64,000 bases of DNA from Amycolatopsis iheyensis (GTDB lineage: Bacteria > Actinomycetota > Actinomycetes > Mycobacteriales > Pseudonocardiaceae). The stretch's first letter is position 1, and the number at the start of each line of letters is the position of its first letter. Positions 48,643 through 54,823 of this stretch are shown here, piece after piece. A program made the position numbers and the translations under genes. The stretch lies in contig NZ_JAMXQV010000018.1 of the NCBI RefSeq assembly GCF_024703995.1, positions 166,297 through 230,296 on the forward strand. Reading direction: 5' to 3'. Under the pieces are notes generated by a model. That model was not told the origin of the DNA. It saw nothing but the letters and a program-made list of their open reading frames with translations, and did not search any database.

Positions 48643-50127
48643 TCAGCCGAACTTCGAGTCATCCATGATGTATGACCGCAGCGAGGTTGTACATTTACCC
48701 TCGCGCAGCCTGGTCAACGAGCGCTTTTCAAGCTGCCGGACGCGCTCGCGTGTCACACCCAGCGACGCACCGATAGCCTCAAGCGTCTCCTCGTCGCCCG
48801 TGCCGATGCCGTATCTGCGTTGCAGGACCTGGACCTCCCGCTCCGACAGGCGAGAGCGGAGGCAACGAGTCAGGTGCTCCCTCATCTGTGCATGGACGAC
48901 GATCTGCGCCGGATCGGTACGCCCATCGCGGTCTTCTTCCGCGGCCAGTACGTCGGACAAACGGAGATCACCATCGTCCCCTAACAAGCCATCGAGGCTG
49001 ACCACCGGCTTGTCCAGGTCCAGCAATGCCTGAACTTCGCCCGCCTCCATGTTGGCTTCACCAGCTATCTCGGCCAACGTCGGCTCCCGGCCGAACCGTC
49101 CGGTCAGGTTACGGGACACCCTGTGCACTTTTTGGACTTTTTCGTGCATATGAACGGGGATGCGGATCAGCCTGCCGCGGTCGCCGATGCCACGCTCGAT
49201 GGCCTGCCTGATCCACCACGTCGCGTATGTTGAAAACTTGAACCCCTTCGACCCGTCGAACTTCTCCGCCGCACGAATCAGCCCACAGTTGCCGTCCTGG
49301 ATACGGTCCAAGAACTCCACCCCAGACGACTCATAACGCCGAAGCTTGGCAATGTTCACGACGAGCCGTAGATTCGCACACACCAATTCGGCGCGAGCGC
49401 ATCGTCCGCGTTCGATCTGAACCTGCAGAGTCCGGCGCAGGGCCACGCCCAACATGTCACCCGTGGACTGGTCAAGCTCGTCTTGAGCTTTGTAACCTTG
49501 CGAAATCAACGACCACAACTCGACTTCTCGCGGACCACCGATAAGTGGGTAAAGAGGCAGAGCCTTCAAGTACTGGCCGACAGCATCCTGATGGTATCCC
49601 AGACTCATCGCACTCCGCCGGCGAATTCGAGCAGATTCGTGCGGCTCGACTCCGGCATCTGCCAGCCGTTCGGCCAGCTCGTGATGCTGTCGAGTACTGA
49701 GCCCCCGCTTGCCGGCGAGCAGTGCGATCTCTACCGACGCAAGTTGCTGGCCATTCCGCAACCAGTCTCCGAGTAGGTCGTCGAACGCTTGCCCCACGAT
49801 GTCATCGGCGCCGCGCAAGACGACCGGCTCTAGCTCGTCCCCGAACATCCAGTCGAGGTCACCGCTCGGCAGCTCGCCGACATGTTCGGCTGCCTTGCTG
49901 CTCCGGTCGTCAACCGATGTGAGGGCAACACCCTCACCGGCCGAGGTCACCTCATCATGTTTCCAAGCCATCGGCGACCGATCGACTTCGGACTGGCCCA
50001 GCCGATGACGGCAGGCGAGATCGGACCTCGCCTGCCGCCCCGGAAGCCCGCCACTACTCTCCAAGTGAGAACGAAGTTCGCCGGCAAAATCGTCAGTACC
50101 CGGCGTGGGGCGTGCAGGGGCCACCAT
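48643..50127 (-). CDS. Sigma-70 factor heading the DISARM-like operon
   Basis: The ATG at 50127 with AGGAGG upstream gives 494 residues; a TTG two codons earlier is possible. After about 105 unusual residues there is a region 1.1-like helical module (LLGDWLRNGQQLASVEIALL), then region 1.2 (DAVGQYLKALPLYPLIG). Region 2 has FSTYATWWIRQAIERG and RLIRIPVHMHEKVQ. Region 3 follows, and region 4 has RLSEREVQVLQRRYGIG and VTRERVRQLEKRSLTRLR. Regions 2.4 and 4.2 are primary-sigma-like, so it should read a near-consensus promoter. No anti-sigma factor is adjacent. It lies 29 bases before drmA and is probably co-transcribed, which gives this defence operon its own sigma factor. Confidence 0.92.
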   Translation of the reverse strand: MVAPARPTPGTDDFAGELRSHLESSGGLPGRQARSDLACRHRLGQSEVDRSPMAWKHDEVTSAGEGVALTSVDDRSSKAAEHVGELPSGDLDWMFGDELEPVVLRGADDIVGQAFDDLLGDWLRNGQQLASVEIALLAGKRGLSTRQHHELAERLADAGVEPHESARIRRRSAMSLGYHQDAVGQYLKALPLYPLIGGPREVELWSLISQGYKAQDELDQSTGDMLGVALRRTLQVQIERGRCARAELVCANLRLVVNIAKLRRYESSGVEFLDRIQDGNCGLIRAAEKFDGSKGFKFSTYATWWIRQAIERGIGDRGRLIRIPVHMHEKVQKVHRVSRNLTGRFGREPTLAEIAGEANMEAGEVQALLDLDKPVVSLDGLLGDDGDLRLSDVLAAEEDRDGRTDPAQIVVHAQMREHLTRCLRSRLSEREVQVLQRRYGIGTGDEETLEAIGASLGVTRERVRQLEKRSLTRLREGKCTTSLRSYIMDDSKFG

Positions 50128-50179
50128 GACCAAACTCCCTCCTCAAGCTCAGAGATATGTCGGAGAGAAACAGTCTAAC

Positions 50180-50218
50180 GTTATGCACTCAGGCGATGTC
50201 GTTACCAATCGTTACCAA
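50180..50218 (-). promoter_or_regulatory. Candidate promoter/operator of the sigma-DISARM operon
   Basis: On the minus strand TTGGTAAC occurs twice, at 50218-50211 and 50208-50201, 10 bases apart. The proximal copy supplies a possible -35 (TTGGTA, 50208-50203), followed by a 17-base spacer and a possible -10 (CATAAC, 50185-50180). This would place transcription start about 45 bases upstream of the sigma ATG. The repeat could also be an operator. No other regulator gene lies next to it except the tandem-HTH protein at 51005. Confidence 0.45.
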
Positions 50219-50935
50219 GATCGATGCTCCGCGCAAGTCTCGCCAGCACGATCTCCGCCGCGCGTGCGCGAGGCAAATGGCTCCGCTCCTGACGACCACC
50301 GGATTCACCCACACCATGATCAAGTTTCTCGACGCCTTCCGCAGCTGTAGATCGACCACAGTCTCGCGCGGCCGCTCGACCTCTGATGATCTCTGCCGTC
50401 CATCGCTCTGGCGTGAACGGCTCCTCGTACGGCTTACTCGGGTCTGGCGTCCACCTCTCAGCCGGAACCGACATCGACCCAGCCGCCGGGCGCCAGTTCT
50501 GCACTGACATGACGTCCACCCGGCCGCTTCGGCAGGGCTTCGGGGCTTCAGTACCTTCCTCGCCGGCCTCCAGAGCTCGGTCGTTCCATGGCTACTCAAT
50601 CCTGTTACTACCTGACACGTAGTAGACGTGAGCGCCCATAGCCGGACGGTCCCCCTTCGCCCGCGATCGAGAGCCATCGCCCGTGCGCCGAAGGATCCCG
50701 GGCCCGATGAATACCCACCAGTCCACAACCGGACAAGATCAACTTATAGCGGATCGACCAGTCCAAGCATCGTGGGCCCCGGGGAAGGCCGACCGGAGAA
50801 CTTCGATCCGACTGCCACCGTCGAACCATCGCAGTGCACCTGTCAGGACTGCGACGATCGACTTCCAAGCGTGGTCGCGGTGAAAGTCAACCTGCTGTCA
50901 CACTTCAGCGATGGGACCGGGCGACCCCGAAAATA
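50219..50935. other. Intergenic stretch without a convincing gene
   Basis: The roughly 700 bases upstream of the sigma promoter contain only short overlapping readings of low protein quality in all frames. I see no tRNA, integrase, ribosome site followed by a plausible protein, or large repeat. The stretch ends at the hairpin at 50936. Confidence 0.5.
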
Positions 50936-50965
50936 AAGGCCCGTACTCTCAAGGGTACGGGCCTT
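50936..50965 (+). terminator. Perfect 11-bp-stem hairpin before the tandem-HTH gene
   Basis: AAGGCCCGTAC (50936-50946) pairs perfectly with GTACGGGCCTT (50955-50965) around the 8-base loop TCTCAAGG. The plus-strand stem begins after GAAAATA and ends in CTT-CG, so it is a weak rho-independent terminator candidate in either direction. Since no gene clearly ends here, it could also be a recombination or regulatory site. Confidence 0.5.
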
Positions 50966-51004
50966 CGAAGCGTGGACCTCGGGGTAAGCCACTACAACAC
51001 GAAC

Positions 51005-51406
51005 GTGCAAGTCAGGACGCTTGAAGCTCTTATCCTGCGTCTTCCGACCACTTCCACACCGACCAGATCTACGCCCAAACGGAGTAAGCAGCGACGGGCC
51101 AAGCGACTGAGCGATCAGCAGGTCGGCGAGCTCACCGCGGCCTACCAGGCCGGCGACACTGTGTACGACCTCGCCGAGCGATTCAAGATCAATCGGAAGA
51201 CCGTGAGCGGCATCTTGCACCGCGCCGGTGTCCAGATCCGAGGACGGCTGACGCCGGACCAAATCGACGAAGCGGCGCGACTCTATGCAGCTGGCTGGTC
51301 ACTCGCTCGGGTCGGAGCCATGCTTGGCACAACCGCCAACACAGTCCGAGCCCGGCTGGTCGAACGAGGAGCGCGCACCCGCGATACGCAAGGACGAGAA
51401 CGCTAG
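51005..51406 (+). CDS. Tandem helix-turn-helix protein (resolvase/Hin-type HTH)
   Basis: From the GTG at 51005 the product is about 133 residues; a longer reading from 50834 would cross the hairpin. It has a basic arm (PKRSKQRRAKRLSDQQVGEL) and two HTH units: TVYDLAERFKINRKTVSGIL and WSLARVGAMLGTTANTVRAR. Each is followed by a short hinge (GVQIRG, GARTRD). It has no catalytic recombinase domain. Such proteins are frequent on actinomycete mobile elements and islands. It may be a regulator of the neighbouring defence genes or an element remnant. Ribosome site weak. Confidence 0.65.
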   Translation: MQVRTLEALILRLPTTSTPTRSTPKRSKQRRAKRLSDQQVGELTAAYQAGDTVYDLAERFKINRKTVSGILHRAGVQIRGRLTPDQIDEAARLYAAGWSLARVGAMLGTTANTVRARLVERGARTRDTQGRER

Positions 51407-51473
51407 CCTCTGGAAGGGCAGGACCCGCACCGCCCGATCTCGTCGAAGCAGCGAGTCGCACCACCTAGCCAAC

Positions 51474-51707
51474 TTATCGGCCTTGCTCCTGCCGCTCGAC
51501 CCACGCAGCAACCGAGCGAACACACGCACGCACAAGTCGCCGAACCTGACGCATCGCTCGACGCATCCACCCAATGAACCGGCCGGCTAGCCTTATGATC
51601 TGGAAAATCAGGATCAGAGCCCCAAGGATCGCGAGAACGCGGACCCAGAGTTGATCGCTAACGAGGATCACCCAGTGCTCCACGCCGAGCCACGTAGTAA
51701 CGTCCAT
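51474..51707 (-). CDS. Small single-pass membrane protein with a basic amphipathic tail
   Basis: The ATG at 51707 has GAGGAGG seven bases upstream, which fixes the start; an in-frame extension to 51809 lacks protein character. The 77-residue product has one membrane segment (VRVLAILGALILIFQIIRL, about residues 20-38) and then a strongly basic helix (WMRRAMRQVRRLVRACVRSV). Its promoter region is shared with the NUDIX gene and holds the TGACA palindromes. Family not recognised. A membrane effector or partner role is possible but unproven. Confidence 0.7.
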   Translation of the reverse strand: MDVTTWLGVEHWVILVSDQLWVRVLAILGALILIFQIIRLAGRFIGWMRRAMRQVRRLVRACVRSVAAWVERQEQGR

Positions 51708-51813
51708 CGTGCCGCTTCCTCCTCTACGGAGCCGGTCCCACGAGCACCAGCTCGCCGCCGCGCCACTCAACGGCGCTAAGGAAGATCCGAGCACGTTCAG
51801 GGCACGCACACGG

Positions 51814-51905
51814 TGACATCACACTTGTCATGCACCCTGACATGACATCCTACAAGCCTGTGACATGTCACAGAGGCTGTCATGGGCCCGATGGACGTAG
51901 TGTCA
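51814..51905. promoter_or_regulatory. Cluster of TGACA/TGTCA operator half-sites with a perfect palindrome
   Basis: Eight TGACA or TGTCA pentamers lie in 92 bases: 51814, 51826, 51838, 51843, 51861, 51866, 51878 and 51901 (first base of each). The pair at 51861/51866 is part of the perfect palindrome TGTGACATGTCACA (51859-51872). The cluster lies between a small membrane protein (51707, minus) and the NUDIX gene (51928, plus). A further inverted repeat GTTAT-AGTA-ATAAC stands 16-29 bases before the NUDIX start. A DNA-binding protein clearly acts here; the winged-helix toroid protein is a candidate. Confidence 0.7.
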
Positions 51906-51927
51906 CAAACCTTGTTATAGTAATAAC

Positions 51928-52443
51928 GTGACGACAGGTCCAATTCAGATATACCGCTACGGGGAACACAAAGACCTCGGCCATTTTCTCATCTGCGCCG
52001 GATATCTCGTCGAAAACGACCTCGTCCTCCTCGTGCACCATAATGGTTTCGACAAGTGGGTCCCCCCCGGAGGACACATTGAAGCCGGCGAGACATTTGC
52101 CGAGACTGCCGTCCGCGAATTCGGCGAAGAAACCGGCCTACAGGTAGAAGCTTTGTCCGCCGGCCCCGAAATCCACCCAGCCGACAACAATGCAACTCCA
52201 GAGCCGATTCCATTTTACGTCGACCTTGAGCGCGAGGGGTTCAAGCAGCCTGCGCTCGTTCAGTTCTTCTTCATGCGTCGAACTGACAGAAGTTCTGTCG
52301 TAACACCCCAGCTATCCGAAGTGTATGACGCTAGATGGTTTGCATTAGACGAAATTAACAATATTAAAACATTCGATCAAGTTCGTTCGCTGGCCAAGTA
52401 TGCTATTCGCAACCATCCCGACTCGACAAAGAACGTGAACTAA
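51928..52443 (+). CDS. NUDIX hydrolase
   Basis: A GTG at 51928 gives 171 residues. The Nudix box is complete: GGHIEAGETFAETAVREFGE followed by ETGL (about residues 49-72). It sits in a typical fold with WVPPGG before and FQ-FFF strands after. NUDIX enzymes cleave nucleoside diphosphates linked to another moiety; the substrate is not predictable. The gene is visibly AT-richer than the core genes. It is convergent with the toroid/winged-helix gene, with overlapping stop codons (52440-52443), and its promoter has the TGACA cluster. A role in nucleotide signalling of the island is possible. Confidence 0.9.
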   Translation: MTTGPIQIYRYGEHKDLGHFLICAGYLVENDLVLLVHHNGFDKWVPPGGHIEAGETFAETAVREFGEETGLQVEALSAGPEIHPADNNATPEPIPFYVDLEREGFKQPALVQFFFMRRTDRSSVVTPQLSEVYDARWFALDEINNIKTFDQVRSLAKYAIRNHPDSTKNVN

Positions 52444-53897
52444 TCCAAGATCTGGTACCCCCGTCCTTCCGGCGACTCCTTCGACCTGATTAGCTGGACA
52501 ACCCTACCGTCGGACGCATCAGTGATCCTATCGTTTAGACGTTGAACATACTTCGGCACTGAATTAACAGAAATAGCCATCTCTCGCGCCAGCTGTTGGC
52601 GCGAGTGCGGCTTCCGCGGATCGGAAAGCAATAATTGAATCAACTTCAGAAGCTTTCCAGTCGCCACGCATTCATACCTGTCTCCGGTAACAGTCTCGAC
52701 GACAATCTTCTCGTTGCCCTCGGCGCGGACAGATGTAACCTTCACCCCGTCGTCTACATTGTTCGACCTTGCTGATCTCGCAACACCGGATTGCTCCTCC
52801 ATGCTAATGTCACTCAGTCTTACCCGTGCCTGCTCATAGGCACAAACCGTATAGTAGGAAGCTCTAATCGTCGGGTTTCTCCCCGAGACTCCCCGCTCCG
52901 CCCATATCTTCGATTCAGCATCCCAAAGCGATCCCATATAACTCCAAGCCGACTTCAGCCTTGAATCGTATGGGTTGGCACCACCCTCCAGCGCAGCATG
53001 CACACAAAGCGCGTAGGCCATATGGTTCCAAGACGTCCCCTGAACATCCTTGTCATCCTCAATCAAGGTTTCCCAACGGACATGATTACGCAATAACCAT
53101 TGCGTCGCTCCTGCAATCACTTCTCGCAACTGCAACGATTCAACACCGGAAGTCACTCCACCGACTTCAAAGTGCGAATCACCATTAATAGACGAGTGCT
53201 GATCACTGTTTCCATCTATAGCCGCCGAAGTAGCGAGCAAGCACAGAGAAGTCTTACTAGGACTGGATGCAGTATCAACGTAGGTACGCCATCCCCAAGA
53301 GCCGTCCCTACGTCTATGATAAAGGTAGCCTCGCACTCCATGCGCTATAAGCTCGCGCACACGCTCTAAGACACTTCCGACAGTCGTCGAGCCGTGGACC
53401 TCATATTCACTACCGAAATCGAGAAGCGAATCTCGCAGTCGCGAAAGCGCCAAAACAGCCAGAGTCGTTTGATGAATCGAAGCATCATTAATTCCCGCGA
53501 CCTCCGGCCATCCTCCTTCAATCTTGTGACGCTCCAACCACGCCAAACACCAAAGAACACTTTCCAGCAGGTCGTCTTCACGAAAAACAATCTGCGGAAA
53601 CTCGAGCAAACCACGCAACCCAAAGCATACGAATCTTGTATTCTCCCCTCGGCCTCCCTCGTGACGCGGACGGGCATGTTGCGGAATCGACCTTGCTAAG
53701 AACTTTGCCGCATCGAAGATTGGCTGCCCTTTTACTCCGGCCGCTTGAAGGATCCTTAGAACCTCGGAGGTATTAACTATCGAAGACACCGACGTCGGAG
53801 TGAGGCCCCAGCCGTTATCATGCCCCTGGATTGAGAGCAATGCATCCGCAGCAGACCGTAGTCGCAGTCCATACTCGCTTAACCCTATCGAGGTCAA
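52440..53897 (-). CDS. Terpene-cyclase-like alpha/alpha toroid protein fused to a winged helix
   Basis: A TTG at 53897 is chosen because GGAGGGAG precedes it at good spacing; an upstream TTG at 53954 lacks one. The 485-residue product has repeats of the squalene cyclase/prenyltransferase toroid: LLSIQGHDNGWGLTP near residue 25, ERHKIEGGWPEVAG near 120, RRRDGSWGWRTYVDT near 195 and TSWNHMAYALCVHAA near 290. No DxDD or zinc-site motif is seen, so enzymatic cyclisation is doubtful. The last 80 residues form a winged helix (SRQQLAREMAISVNSVPKYV). It is likely a sensor-regulator. The gene is AT-rich and foreign-looking. It is convergent with NUDIX and upstream of the hsd operon. Confidence 0.75.
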   Translation of the reverse strand: MTSIGLSEYGLRLRSAADALLSIQGHDNGWGLTPTSVSSIVNTSEVLRILQAAGVKGQPIFDAAKFLARSIPQHARPRHEGGRGENTRFVCFGLRGLLEFPQIVFREDDLLESVLWCLAWLERHKIEGGWPEVAGINDASIHQTTLAVLALSRLRDSLLDFGSEYEVHGSTTVGSVLERVRELIAHGVRGYLYHRRRDGSWGWRTYVDTASSPSKTSLCLLATSAAIDGNSDQHSSINGDSHFEVGGVTSGVESLQLREVIAGATQWLLRNHVRWETLIEDDKDVQGTSWNHMAYALCVHAALEGGANPYDSRLKSAWSYMGSLWDAESKIWAERGVSGRNPTIRASYYTVCAYEQARVRLSDISMEEQSGVARSARSNNVDDGVKVTSVRAEGNEKIVVETVTGDRYECVATGKLLKLIQLLLSDPRKPHSRQQLAREMAISVNSVPKYVQRLNDRITDASDGRVVQLIRSKESPEGRGYQILD

Positions 53898-54088
53898 GGC
53901 GGTTCTCCCTCCATGAGCCGGCCTGGCATAAGACTCGCACGACTGCCGCGTCAAGAGCCGCTGAGGATCGTGCCTGATCCGCGGGCTGCAGATCTAAGAT
54001 CACGGTTCAACTAGAGCACTATACACCTCTGCAGGGCCTAACTACGAAACTCGGATTTCTTCTTCAGGTCGCCGACTCGATGTTCGCT

Positions 54089-54823
54089 CTACTGGGTACC
54101 GGTTTCCCACGCCTCGTCGGCCAGTGGCGCCTCATTCAGCCGGTCCCTTCGCGCACGCCAATCTGGCATTGCCTTATCCATCAGCCTCGTGAAGCGCTGG
54201 CCATGGCTGCGTTCGATCAGATGGTTCATCTCGTGTACCACAATGTACTCGAGACACTCTGGATGCTTCTTTGCAAGTTCAAGGTTGAACCAGAGGTGGC
54301 CAGTCTCGCGATTGCAAGAGCCCCACTTGGTTTTCATGCGCCTGATGCTCCACCGAGGGACAGAAACATCGAGCACCGGTTCCCACTTGGCCACAAGATT
54401 CGGAATCACACGCCTTGCCTGCTCGCGGTACCAGTCGTCAAGGAGGAGACGACGGTGGTCAGGAGGAGTACCTGCCGGGACGTAGAGCAGCAAGCGGCCA
54501 GCTCCGACTTCAAAGTGTGCCCGCCCCGGCCGTTCGATAACCCGCAGACGGTACCGGACACCCCACGCGTAATGCGACTCACCACTGATCATTTCGCGCT
54601 CGGACTGACGCCGCGCGTTTTCGAACTGCTCACGTTGGCGTTTGATCCACGGTAGCCGCTGTATGACCGCGAGACGTACTTGATCGTCATCAAAACGCTC
54701 CGGTGCAGCAACCCGGACACGCCCCATCGGTGGATAAACGCCGATATGCAGATTTTTGATGTCCTTGTAGACGACGTCGACGTCAATCCCACGAATAGTG
54801 AGGTACGCACTAGTGGTACTCAT
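54089..54823 (-). CDS. M48/YgjP-like metallopeptidase of the type I R-M operon
   Basis: The 244-residue protein has the DUF45/YgjP layout: RMKTKWGSCNRETGHLWFNL, then the zinc site VVHEMNHLIERSHGQRFTRL with HEMNH, ending DWRARRDRLNEAP. These SprT-like proteins are frequent partners of type I restriction genes, probably processing or quality-controlling the complex, though no activity is proven. Its ATG overlaps the hsdR stop by 14 bases, so it is the last gene of that operon. Confidence 0.9.
   Translation of the reverse strand: MSTTSAYLTIRGIDVDVVYKDIKNLHIGVYPPMGRVRVAAPERFDDDQVRLAVIQRLPWIKRQREQFENARRQSEREMISGESHYAWGVRYRLRVIERPGRAHFEVGAGRLLLYVPAGTPPDHRRLLLDDWYREQARRVIPNLVAKWEPVLDVSVPRWSIRRMKTKWGSCNRETGHLWFNLELAKKHPECLEYIVVHEMNHLIERSHGQRFTRLMDKAMPDWRARRDRLNEAPLADEAWETGTQ

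Noticed and set aside
27747..50127. BREX identity for the large methylase operon
   Set aside because: The methylase is PglX-like in type, but no pglZ, brxC or brxL-type gene is present, while drmA, drmB and drmD are clear.
27511..50127. A hidden drmC (PLD nuclease) in the operon
   Set aside because: No HxK motif protein of about 240 residues is found between or after the drm genes; the 79-residue protein has no such motif.
51859..51872. CRP-type binding site TGTGA-N4-TCACA
   Set aside because: The half-sites resemble CRP sites, but the spacer is 4 rather than 6 bases and the motif is part of a larger TGACA cluster, so a different regulator is more likely.
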